A stretch of DNA of 64,000 nt from NCBI RefSeq assembly GCF_001983935.1, contig NZ_CP017641.1, forward strand, positions 1,302,001 to 1,366,000. The letters run 5' to 3'. The DNA is from Fuerstiella marisgermanici (GTDB lineage Bacteria; Planctomycetota; Planctomycetia; Planctomycetales; Planctomycetaceae). The notes beneath the pieces are model-generated. The model worked only from the letters and a program-made list of their open reading frames with translations. It made no database searches and was not told the DNA's origin. The position numbers and the translations under genes are program-made. Position 1 is the first letter of the stretch. Each line of letters opens with the position of its first letter. Below, piece by piece: positions 43,167 to 51,300 of this stretch.

Positions 43167-45875
43167 TTACACGACCAGTTGATCGGGGTCCAGCTTGCAG
43201 CTTTCCAGAGCGGTCAGGGTTTCGTCCGTGCTGGAAGGATGCACGGCTCGACACGAATCGGTTAGCAGTGCGGCCAGCTCTGCCAAATCACTGCGCCACT
43301 GGACGGGGTCCATTTCCGGCGGTTCGATTTGAGCGTACTCGCCGCACAGTAAAATCATACGCAGGCAATGACGGAAGATAATGCCTTCCTGTTTCGTTAA
43401 GTCGCGAGCTCGCACATACTTGTTAAAGTCGCCGCCAAATTGCAGCAAATCGCCGACGCACCAGACCGCCGTGATGCGAGCGTCGTGGATGCTGGGGAAT
43501 TCGTTGCGGAACAGCAGGTGCATTTTTTCCGCCAGCATCAGTGGTGGAATAAAGCGGCCTGTGTCTTCTTCGCGGTAGCCGGTAAGTTCCTCCTGAGTTG
43601 CCAGGCCCTGAGTCAGCACTTGCGGATCGGCGTATCCGGTGGCCAGAGTTCCCGGTGGCATACGTTCCGGCAAAGGAACTCGCACGCTTTTGCGAACCGA
43701 CCCCGGCATGTTCAGCGACGCTTCCAGCAACAGCAGCCGTTCTTCATACGTGGCCTTATGGAAGTGTTCCGCCAGGAAGATGGCAAAGATGGAATTGATG
43801 CTGCGGAAGGCGAACAGCATCTCAAGCTGAGGCGTGGCGACCGCTCGATCGGGTTCGTAGTCGTCGAGCCGCATACTGGCTTGTTCAGCTTCTGTTGAGG
43901 TACTCAGGTCGGGTTTCGAACGCTTCGTCTTCTTCGCCGCACTGGTCGAAGCGACGCCGCCCGATTCGCGGGCTTCGTTGATGAGTGCACCCAGCAGTCC
44001 CGCGCCGGGACCGGCCGGTTTTTCGGGCTCCGGTTCCGGCTCGTCCGCGGTGGTTGTTTCTTGCGATGAGTCTTCCGGTGCTTCTGTTGTTGTGACGGAT
44101 TCTGCGTCGTCACAGGAATCATCTTCGAAAAGGACTCCGACGCCAAATCCGTCGTCTTCATCCTCAGGCCGTGAGCTGAAGTCGACGACATCGCCCATCG
44201 GGTCATCTTCCATCTGCAGGCCCGTGCCCCAGACGGACGTCGTGACCGAACGGCCTTCCTGCACGTCTTCGATCGCCAGTTCAACACCCGAACCGACGGC
44301 CTGGCTGCGAAACACGGGTTCCGGCGATTCTTCCGTAGCGTCAAGGCGGTTTGGTGGGGGCGGACTTAGCGTGATGAAGCCGCCAGCATCCAGCGTGATC
44401 AGCATCCGCTTCATGTTGCGTTCGGCGTCCTCTTTCTCTTTTGAATCCAGCAGACGCTTGCGGATCGCTTCCTGTAACAAAAATACTGAACCCGACTTGC
44501 GAATCAAAAACGCGAGCAACCGCCATGGCAGACGGCCTCGGCTGGAGAGCTTCCCGGGCGAAGCGTCTCGCAACTGTTCAAGCTGCTTTTCCGTCCAGTA
44601 CTGCTGCCCAGGCCGCTTCTTGGGCATTTTTTTCTTCAGGTTCTTCTTGGCTCGACGCAGGCCTGGATCCTTGGTGTCTTCCGGAATGGAGTCGTATTTC
44701 TGTTGCCAGCGATGCAGCCGCACATCGTCTTCGTGAGCGACCGCGTACACGTAGCCCTGGCTGTCAAACTGCGGCCGGCCAGCTCGACCAAACATCTGCT
44801 GAGCCGAACTGGCGTCAATCAGTTTCAGCGCGCGCGGCGGGCCCTTCAGCAGCGACGTCATGACGACTGATCGAGCGGGAAGGTTGATCCCAGCCGCCAG
44901 CGTTTCGGTGCAGACGCACACCGAAAGCAGCTTTTGCTGAAACAGGTACTCTACGGCTCGACGGTATTTCGGCAGCAGCCCGGCGTGGTGAATGCCAACT
45001 CCACGAATCAAAATCTGCTTCAGCTTTCCACCGGCACCGATCGACCAATCCATCTGCTCAATTTCGGCCTGTAACGCCTTCTGCTGCCCTGACGCCAGCA
45101 GGTTCTTGCCCTTCAGTTGTTCGGCCGTACTCCAGCATTCCGCTCGATTAAAACAAAACACCAGCGCGGGCGTGTAGCGTTCTTCGTCTTCGCCCGCTGC
45201 CATCAGTTGCAGTTGGTCGGATAGCAATTCGTCGATCACCCAGCGAAAGCTAAGCGGCACACGGCGTTCCTGACTTTGCAGCAGTCGAAGCTTCCGGTTG
45301 TGTTGTTTGTTAAGCCACATGACGAATTCCGGCGCGTTGCCGACGGTGGCGCTGATAAGCAGCACTCGCACATTTTTTGGCAGCATGCCAAGCGATAGCT
45401 CCCACACGATGCCTCGTTCGGGATCGTTGAAACTGTGAAATTCGTCCATCACCACGGCAGCAACGTCGTCGAAGGCGAAGTCGTCCGGTGATAGCAGGCG
45501 GTTCAGCAGGATTTCGGCGACGACTACCAGAATCGGAGCGTCCGGGTTGACTCTGCGATTTCCCGTCACCAGACCCACGTCTTCACGAGCGAACCCCCAG
45601 CGTTCGACGGAATCCTGCAGCTCATGGAACTTTTGTTCTGTGAGCGCAATCAGCGGCGTGGTGTAGTACGCTTTGCGGCGGGTTTGTAACGCTTCGAACA
45701 AAGCCGTTTCGGCGATGACGGTCTTACCCGTGCCTGTGGGAGCACACACCAGCAGACCGTCTTCGCTGTCGAACCATGTGAAGATCGCCTGTTCCTGAAA
45801 CGGGTACGGCGGCCACGGAAGCTGGTCAAGATATTGAAGAGCGATCTCTTCCGACGACGGCAGTTCCGATTCCAT
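43167..45875 (-). CDS. Ski2-like DExH-box helicase
   Basis: This 902-aa superfamily 2 helicase has Walker A APTGTGKT (45-52), the DExH box MDEFH (143-147), motif III SAT (175-177) and motif VI QQMFGRAGRPQF. The Ski2-like start AGRPQFDSQGYVYA and the chain of winged-helix regions after it fit RNA/DNA helicases of the Ski2 group. A very acidic, Ser/Thr-rich insert of about 150 residues (near 540-690) separates the core from the C-terminal helical part. It probably unwinds structured RNA, using ATP. It is flanked on each side by short inverted repeats. No partner exonuclease gene is adjacent. Confidence 0.9.
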   Translation of the reverse strand: MESELPSSEEIALQYLDQLPWPPYPFQEQAIFTWFDSEDGLLVCAPTGTGKTVIAETALFEALQTRRKAYYTTPLIALTEQKFHELQDSVERWGFAREDVGLVTGNRRVNPDAPILVVVAEILLNRLLSPDDFAFDDVAAVVMDEFHSFNDPERGIVWELSLGMLPKNVRVLLISATVGNAPEFVMWLNKQHNRKLRLLQSQERRVPLSFRWVIDELLSDQLQLMAAGEDEERYTPALVFCFNRAECWSTAEQLKGKNLLASGQQKALQAEIEQMDWSIGAGGKLKQILIRGVGIHHAGLLPKYRRAVEYLFQQKLLSVCVCTETLAAGINLPARSVVMTSLLKGPPRALKLIDASSAQQMFGRAGRPQFDSQGYVYAVAHEDDVRLHRWQQKYDSIPEDTKDPGLRRAKKNLKKKMPKKRPGQQYWTEKQLEQLRDASPGKLSSRGRLPWRLLAFLIRKSGSVFLLQEAIRKRLLDSKEKEDAERNMKRMLITLDAGGFITLSPPPPNRLDATEESPEPVFRSQAVGSGVELAIEDVQEGRSVTTSVWGTGLQMEDDPMGDVVDFSSRPEDEDDGFGVGVLFEDDSCDDAESVTTTEAPEDSSQETTTADEPEPEPEKPAGPGAGLLGALINEARESGGVASTSAAKKTKRSKPDLSTSTEAEQASMRLDDYEPDRAVATPQLEMLFAFRSINSIFAIFLAEHFHKATYEERLLLLEASLNMPGSVRKSVRVPLPERMPPGTLATGYADPQVLTQGLATQEELTGYREEDTGRFIPPLMLAEKMHLLFRNEFPSIHDARITAVWCVGDLLQFGGDFNKYVRARDLTKQEGIIFRHCLRMILLCGEYAQIEPPEMDPVQWRSDLAELAALLTDSCRAVHPSSTDETLTALESCKLDPDQLVV

Positions 45876-46063
45876 TCTGATTGTTGCTCCCGTCGGCGTG
45901 CTCAGCCTGTGATTTCAAATGATGTCCTGTAAACCTTCATTGTAGGCGACGCGGGATTTCGTTGTAGTGAGGGTTCCGGGAACGCGTTTATGTTTCGCGA
46001 CGATCTTCCGCAGGAACGCCGGAGCCTGGTAACAACCTCGCCCACCATTTAATGTGCGCTTGA

Positions 46064-46092
46064 TCGATCGAGCGAAGTAAAATTGCGGGGAG
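46064..46092 (-). repeat. Short repeat arm, right of helicase gene
   Basis: TCGATCGAGCGAAG (46064-46077) is the reverse complement of the sequence at 42884-42897, followed by a similar AT/C-rich segment. It lies just before the hydratase gene start. Confidence 0.5.
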
Positions 46093-46120
46093 ATTAACCT
46101 TTGGCAAGGTGGGGAACGGA

Positions 46121-47002
46121 ATGAGCACGAAGATACAAATTGATGACCTGGAATTCGCGAACCGACCCGTGGATGGCCACAAAGGCACGTTCGGGAAAGT
46201 GGCGGTCATCGGTGGTTCGCTCGGAATGAGCGGCTCGATTACGTTGTCCGCGACAGCCGCGTTGCGTGGCGGCGCGGGGTTGGTGACGGCAGCGGTGCCG
46301 CAATCGATTCAGGCGATCGTCGCGGGGTATGAGCCTTCTTACATGACCGTGGCGTTGCCGACTGATGTGCACGGACAGCTGGCTGCGGTCGACGCTGACA
46401 TTGTCACCGAGTTGCTCGACGGGAAGTCGGCTGTGGCCATCGGCCCGGGACTCGGACAGACGAAACTTGCCGCCGATCTGGTGCTGGCCGTGTTAAAACA
46501 GGCAGACTGCCCGGTTGTCCTGGACGCGGACGCTCTAAATTTGGCGGCGGAATTCGAACTGCTGCACGGAATTCCACGCCGTTCGCGATGGGTAATTACC
46601 CCCCATCCCGGCGAGTTTGCTCGACTGACCGGTGAATCGATTTCGCATGTGAGTGCGAATCGTGAGTCGCTTGCAGAACGTTTTGCGGCCGAACACGAGC
46701 TGACTGTTGTGCTGAAGGGGGCGAACACGGTGGTCACGGACGGTAGCAGAACCTACGTGAACCAGACGGGGAACTCAGGAATGGCCACCGGCGGCAGCGG
46801 CGACATTTTAACGGGGCTGACAGCGGCCGTTTTGGGGCAGCATGCCGACGCGCTGGAGGGTGCGATACTGGCGGTTTACGTCCACGGTATCGCGGGCGAT
46901 CTGGCGGCCGAGGCGTTGTCACAACGCGGGATGATTGCTTCTGATTTGCTGCGTTTTCTGAGTGCGGCATGGCGGAATCTTTCGCACGAGCCATCTGATT
47001 GA
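46121..47002 (+). CDS. nnrD: ADP/ATP-dependent NAD(P)H-hydrate dehydratase
   Basis: This enzyme repairs hydrated NAD(P)H (NADHX/NADPHX) to NAD(P)H. The start at 46121 is set by GGGGA at 46111-46115; an in-frame GTG at 46109 is less likely. The 293-aa protein has the YjeF C-terminal ribokinase-like fold: VIGGSLGMSGSITLSATAAL, AIGPGLGQT, VLDADALNL, WVITPHPGEFARLTG and the ATP site TGGSGDILTGLTAAVLG. The usual NAD(P)HX epimerase half (YjeF N-terminal) is not fused here, so the epimerase must be encoded elsewhere or be absent. Confidence 0.92.
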   Translation: MSTKIQIDDLEFANRPVDGHKGTFGKVAVIGGSLGMSGSITLSATAALRGGAGLVTAAVPQSIQAIVAGYEPSYMTVALPTDVHGQLAAVDADIVTELLDGKSAVAIGPGLGQTKLAADLVLAVLKQADCPVVLDADALNLAAEFELLHGIPRRSRWVITPHPGEFARLTGESISHVSANRESLAERFAAEHELTVVLKGANTVVTDGSRTYVNQTGNSGMATGGSGDILTGLTAAVLGQHADALEGAILAVYVHGIAGDLAAEALSQRGMIASDLLRFLSAAWRNLSHEPSD

Positions 47003-47214
47003 TGCAGAAGCGTCAGTTGCGGCGGTATTTGGCGTTCAAGTGTTCAGAGCCATCAGTTTGTTGACATTCTGACTTCCGAACGGCTAGCATCCGACGTCCT
47101 TTCTTTGGTTTCTCACCAGGGTGAGAAGAATTTCGCCATCGACGGCCACGTGATGCTCGTATGCAGCCTTGCATTCGAGCTGATTTCCTTTCTGACTTCA
47201 TTCGCAGGATTGCC

Positions 47215-48120
47215 ATGCCAACATCAGTACCGGATCGAAAGTCCCGGCACGTGACTGGTCGCGTACCGCGAATGTCAGAAACGAAGTACGACATTGCCAC
47301 GTCCGCTCAAATTGCCGCCGCGCTAAGTTTGGGAGCTTTGGTGGCATTGTTGGTCGCAATTTGGCTAAGCAATCTGCTGCCCGATCAGCAGTCGATTCCG
47401 ATCCTGATGGAGACCGGCGACGGCGGTTGGGAAGATGGTGACCCGAACGAGAGTCTGGACGTCGAATCTCCTGAAGACCCCAGCGATGATCCTTCGCTGT
47501 CAAACGACCAGGAAGTCAGTCAGCTTGAACAGATCACCGAACAGGTGCTGAAGCTTTCGGACACTGCGGCATCGATGGTGCAGCCCAACAACTTCACCGA
47601 CCCCAGCGGCGGCGGAAACCCCGGCAGCGCCGAAGGCAGCGGCGGCCGCCCATATGGCAGCGGTGGACCGGGAAAAGGCGGCACCAAACGCGAAAATCGC
47701 TGGGTGGTCACGTTTGCGGACAAGGGAAATCTGAAGTCTTATGCTCGGCAGCTGGATCAGTTCAAAATTGAAATCGGCTGTGCGTTCCCGGATGGCCGCA
47801 TTTATTACCTCAGTAATATGTCGACGACTCCGGTTGTCCGAGAAGGTCGACAATCGGCGAAGGATCAGCGGTTATTTATGAACTGGACGGACGGTGACCG
47901 CATGAAGGCTGATGCTGAACTGCTGGCGGCAGCGGGTGTTCCCGATCCAACCAGCGGAAAGATTTTGCACTTCTACAACCCGAACACAGAACAACAGTTG
48001 GCTCGGCTTGAGCTGGACTACGCTAATAAGCCGATCGAGCAAATTCGCCGCACGTATTTTGAGGTGAGGCGAAAAGGTAATGAGTTTGAATTCGCAGTTG
48101 TGAATCAAAAGTTAAAGTAG
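47215..48120 (+). CDS. TonB/TolA-shaped membrane protein, unknown family
   Basis: The ATG at 47215 has AGGA just upstream; an in-frame start at 47161 and an ATG at 47272 are alternatives. The 301-aa protein has one transmembrane helix (about 33-55), then a long flexible acidic and Gly/Ser-rich linker (SPEDPSDDPSL, GGGNPGSAEGSGGRPY). A folded C-terminal domain of about 130 residues comes last (WVVTFADKGNLKSYARQL, IRRTYFEVRRKGNEFEFAV). That layout matches TonB/TolA-type force-transducing proteins, but I see no TonB signature in the end domain. It is the first gene of the run that includes ExbB and ExbD homologues, which supports an energy-transducing role. Confidence 0.7.
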   Translation: MPTSVPDRKSRHVTGRVPRMSETKYDIATSAQIAAALSLGALVALLVAIWLSNLLPDQQSIPILMETGDGGWEDGDPNESLDVESPEDPSDDPSLSNDQEVSQLEQITEQVLKLSDTAASMVQPNNFTDPSGGGNPGSAEGSGGRPYGSGGPGKGGTKRENRWVVTFADKGNLKSYARQLDQFKIEIGCAFPDGRIYYLSNMSTTPVVREGRQSAKDQRLFMNWTDGDRMKADAELLAAAGVPDPTSGKILHFYNPNTEQQLARLELDYANKPIEQIRRTYFEVRRKGNEFEFAVVNQKLK

Positions 48121-48180
48121 ACTTCGTTTATTAAATGGAATTTGGCTGCGGCGTGCCGCATTGGGTGCAGGAAACATTTC

Positions 48181-48903
48181 ATGCAATTCGTGAGTTCATT
48201 GGGATCGGCACCGGACGTGATGTTTGCCGCTGTTGACCTGTCGGGCATCCTGTATTGGTTTGGTCAAGGTATCTATCTTGCGATGGCACTGGCGGCAGGT
48301 TTTGGCCTGTACTGCATTGTGATCCTGATGCGGCGGATCAAACAGAAGAGTTTTCCCAGCCGGGAATCTGCCGCCGTGTTTCTGGATGAGATCGGTGACT
48401 CACTGGAAGAAGGCAAGTTCGAAAGTGTGGCCGATGCATGCGATCAACCGGAAGTGTGGGCAAAAGCAGTTCCGCAGCTGATCACCGTGGCGATCGAAAA
48501 TCGCAATAAGCCCATTCGGAAAATTAAGATCATCGTCGCCGAATTCTTCTCCCGTGAAATTCTGGCCGAATTCGACGCTCGGACTGGCTGGGTCAACACG
48601 GTGGTCAAGTCGGCTCCTATGTTAGGGCTGTTGGGAACGGTATCGGGGATGATCATGGCGTTCGGCAAGATCGCCGGCACCGGGGAATCCGGGGTGAAGC
48701 CTTCTGCACTCGCCGGCGACATTAGTTTCGCACTGTTCACCACGGCGGCAGGCCTTTCGATCGCAATTCCACTGGTAGTTTTGGGCAATATGACTCAAAC
48801 CCGCATCTCGAAATTGCAGGATTCTGTTCAGGAAAACATGGGGATATTTTTTGACGATCTCGAAGCCGCTCAGGTGCGAGGCGGCGACGTTGACGACGCG
48901 TAA
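48181..48903 (+). CDS. ExbB/TolQ/MotA-type proton channel
   Basis: Start at 48181, after CAGGAAA. The 240-aa inner-membrane protein has three transmembrane helices (about 31-50, 142-163, 180-202) in the ExbB/TolQ layout, with the diagnostic stretch VVKSAPMLGLLGTVSGMIMAFG. T153 and T187-T188 correspond to the threonines that line the ExbB proton path. The cytoplasmic loop between helices 1 and 2 is large. With an ExbD-type partner it should form a proton-driven rotary or force-generating complex. It lies 61 bases after the TonB/TolA-shaped gene and 150 bases before the ExbD gene. Confidence 0.92.
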   Translation: MQFVSSLGSAPDVMFAAVDLSGILYWFGQGIYLAMALAAGFGLYCIVILMRRIKQKSFPSRESAAVFLDEIGDSLEEGKFESVADACDQPEVWAKAVPQLITVAIENRNKPIRKIKIIVAEFFSREILAEFDARTGWVNTVVKSAPMLGLLGTVSGMIMAFGKIAGTGESGVKPSALAGDISFALFTTAAGLSIAIPLVVLGNMTQTRISKLQDSVQENMGIFFDDLEAAQVRGGDVDDA

Positions 48904-49052
48904 AGAGTGGTTGGTTCTTTCGCAATTGCAGATGGACCAGTGATAGACCCAGTCATAGCTGCAGACAAACCGGAGTTGAAGCTATGCGGGACAGGGCGAT
49001 TTAGGCAGCGTTTGAAGAGCGGATCACTTCGGCATCGCAGGAGACAGACAAC

Positions 49053-49496
49053 GTGCTGACAGACAGCGGCTTTGGCCGGAAGAAGAAAAAGGAAGAGGCC
49101 GATCTGGACATTACGCCCATGATCGACGTCGTGTTCCTTCTGCTGATCTTCTTCATGGTGACATCCACCATGCAGGCGACGCCTGATCGCGATATTCCGC
49201 CAGCCACGTCAGGCACAAATGCCAATGCGTCCGGCTTTTTCGACATCGTGGTGCTGGCCCCCGTATCGGCGGGATCCGAAGCCGAAGTGAAGATTGACGA
49301 TTCACTGGTGTCGCTTGAGCAGTTGAGGGCTGAGCTGATTCAGAAATCGGCTGGCCCGCCGTTAAAGGTGATGATCTACGCCGAACGTGATGTGCCGTCG
49401 GGCACGGTTAGCGAGGTCGAGGGTATCATCGGCGAAGTTGCGTCGGAACAGGAAATCGAGATCGAAATGAAATTCGCCGTACGCGACCGTAAGTAG
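49053..49496 (+). CDS. ExbD/TolR-type biopolymer transport protein
   Basis: Translation starts at a GTG with GCAGGAG upstream. The 147-aa protein has a basic cytoplasmic end, one helix carrying DITPMIDVVFLLLIFFMV, and a periplasmic domain. D25 in TPMIDV is at the same position as the proton-carrying Asp25 of E. coli ExbD. It is therefore the likely proton-conducting partner of the preceding ExbB-type channel. Its C-terminal EIEMKFAVRDRK is the family's terminal strand. Confidence 0.93.
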   Translation: MLTDSGFGRKKKKEEADLDITPMIDVVFLLLIFFMVTSTMQATPDRDIPPATSGTNANASGFFDIVVLAPVSAGSEAEVKIDDSLVSLEQLRAELIQKSAGPPLKVMIYAERDVPSGTVSEVEGIIGEVASEQEIEIEMKFAVRDRK

Positions 49497-49567
49497 TTCA
49501 CGGGGCCAGTTAATGTATCGGCCGCCAGGAACCGGCCCTCATTTAGTAACAGATTATTATTCCAGGC

Positions 49568-51142
49568 ATGACAGACCTTGTTGACAGAACACTTGGCGAA
49601 TTTCGCCTGCTGAGGCATCTCGGCAGCGGCGGTATGGCCGATGTGTATCTGGCAGAACAAACGACGCTTAGTCGTCATGTGGCTGTCAAAATCATGAAGC
49701 CAGCTTTGATCGCCACGTCCGGCGAAGTCATGCTGGCTCGCTTCAAACAGGAAGCCATGATGGCGGCGGGGTTGAATCACCCCAACATTGTTCAGGTCTA
49801 CACGATTGGTGAAGAAGACGGTTTCCACTTTATCGCTCAGGAATTTGTACAAGGTCGCAACCTCGCCACCATTCTAAAATCCAAGGGCGTGCCGGATCTG
49901 GGTTCATCGCTGCACGTCATTCGCCAGGTGACGTCAGCGCTGAAGGCTGCCGGTCAGGCCGGGATCGTGCATCGCGATATCAAGCCGGAAAACATTCTGG
50001 TGACGAAAAAGGGCGACGTGAAGGTAGCCGATTTCGGGCTCGCTCAACTTCACAAGAGTGCTGAAGAAGGAAACCTGACGCGAGAGAACACCACGCTGGG
50101 GACTCCACTTTACATGAGTCCCGAACAGGTCAACGGTCGTGAACTTGACCCTCGATCGGACATCTATTCGTTCGGTGTCACGTGCTATCAACTGTTGTGC
50201 GGCAAGACGCCGTTCACCGGCACCACAGCGATGGGAATTGCCGTCCAGCATCTGAACACAATACCGCCGCCGCTGAAGGAGCAGAATCCGAAACTGCCCG
50301 ATGTCATTTGCCGCATGGTTCATCGCATGATGGCCAAACGCCGAGTGCTGCGGTACCAGTCAGCGGCGGACGTTTCGTCTGATCTGAAGAAACTGATCAC
50401 CTACTACAAGCAGGGCCGAAGCCTTGATCTGGTCAAGCTGCCAATTCTGGAAGAACTGGACAAAGCGGCGGCGGAAGCAAAAGCGGCCGCCGCCAACGAA
50501 TCGCAGCGTACAGCAGCGGCCAGACTTCAGAACGGCGGCGATCTGGAATTGCCGCCAGGGGCGGCTGCCGGTGCCACGATGGCTCTGCCTAGTGCTTCGT
50601 CACTTTCTGGAAGACAGGGCGGAGGTTCACAACGCAAATCTGGTGCAAAATCGCAGAAGGCGAAGCGGCCGACGCTGGTCACGGTTTCACTGCCTTCGTG
50701 GGAAGAAGAAGACGATGACGATTTCGCGCTGGGGCGCCCCGAGCCGGAATTTGAGGAAATGGACCTGACGCCGATGGTGGATGTGACTTTCCTGTTGCTG
50801 ATTTTCTTCATGATCACAGCGGCGTTTAACCTGCAAAAGAAAATCGACATGCCACCGGCCACTGCGGAAGAAGGTATGTCGACGTCTGTGCCCCAGCAGG
50901 AGAATTCATCGGTCGAAGCTGAGATTGATCGAGACAATCAGATCTATATTGGCGGGACGCAGGGCACGGCTTTCGACGAAATTGTGCGTCTGCTGGAATC
51001 TGAAAAGGCGGGCATTGATGACATTGAACTACGAGTCAAAATCGATCCGGAATCGACTCACGAAAAACGAATTCTGGTGGCAGACGCGGCGGCGAAAGCC
51101 GGCTTCGTCAAAGTGAAATCATTGATCATGGAATTGAATTAG
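49568..51142 (+). CDS. Ser/Thr protein kinase fused to an ExbD/TolR domain
   Basis: This 524-aa protein joins two modules that normally occur apart. Residues 1-285 form a complete Hanks-type kinase: glycine loop HLGSGGMADVY (18-27), K41, catalytic loop HRDIKPEN (135-142), DFG at 155-157, and the MSPEQ anchor at 183-187. An Ala-rich, then basic, then acidic linker (286-395) leads into an ExbD/TolR unit: MDLTPMVDVTFLLLIFFMIT (398-417), with the proton-site aspartate at D405, and a periplasmic domain to the end. So the kinase is cytoplasmic and tied to a proton-channel rotor subunit. It lies 71 bases after the first ExbD gene, and no PASTA domain is present. Confidence 0.93.
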   Translation: MTDLVDRTLGEFRLLRHLGSGGMADVYLAEQTTLSRHVAVKIMKPALIATSGEVMLARFKQEAMMAAGLNHPNIVQVYTIGEEDGFHFIAQEFVQGRNLATILKSKGVPDLGSSLHVIRQVTSALKAAGQAGIVHRDIKPENILVTKKGDVKVADFGLAQLHKSAEEGNLTRENTTLGTPLYMSPEQVNGRELDPRSDIYSFGVTCYQLLCGKTPFTGTTAMGIAVQHLNTIPPPLKEQNPKLPDVICRMVHRMMAKRRVLRYQSAADVSSDLKKLITYYKQGRSLDLVKLPILEELDKAAAEAKAAAANESQRTAAARLQNGGDLELPPGAAAGATMALPSASSLSGRQGGGSQRKSGAKSQKAKRPTLVTVSLPSWEEEDDDDFALGRPEPEFEEMDLTPMVDVTFLLLIFFMITAAFNLQKKIDMPPATAEEGMSTSVPQQENSSVEAEIDRDNQIYIGGTQGTAFDEIVRLLESEKAGIDDIELRVKIDPESTHEKRILVADAAAKAGFVKVKSLIMELN

Positions 51143-51300
51143 CCGCGATGGCAGTCCGGCCGTATCGTGCGGTTATCTGAAACCTATCAGCCGCACGACG
51201 GCAGGCAGGAAAGCTCATCACGAATCCACGGCTGGCGTCATGCCGCTCACAGAAAACAGAGGAACCGGACAGACTGCTGAAAGTTCGTGAGAACACAGTC

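Noticed and set aside
42366-43381. Plus-strand open frames around the cyclase-helicase gap
   Set aside because: They overlap clear minus-strand genes or repeats and show no recognisable protein pattern.
47003-47214. Search for a tRNA or small RNA between the hydratase gene and the ExbB run
   Set aside because: No T-arm or acceptor-stem pattern is visible here or elsewhere in the window.
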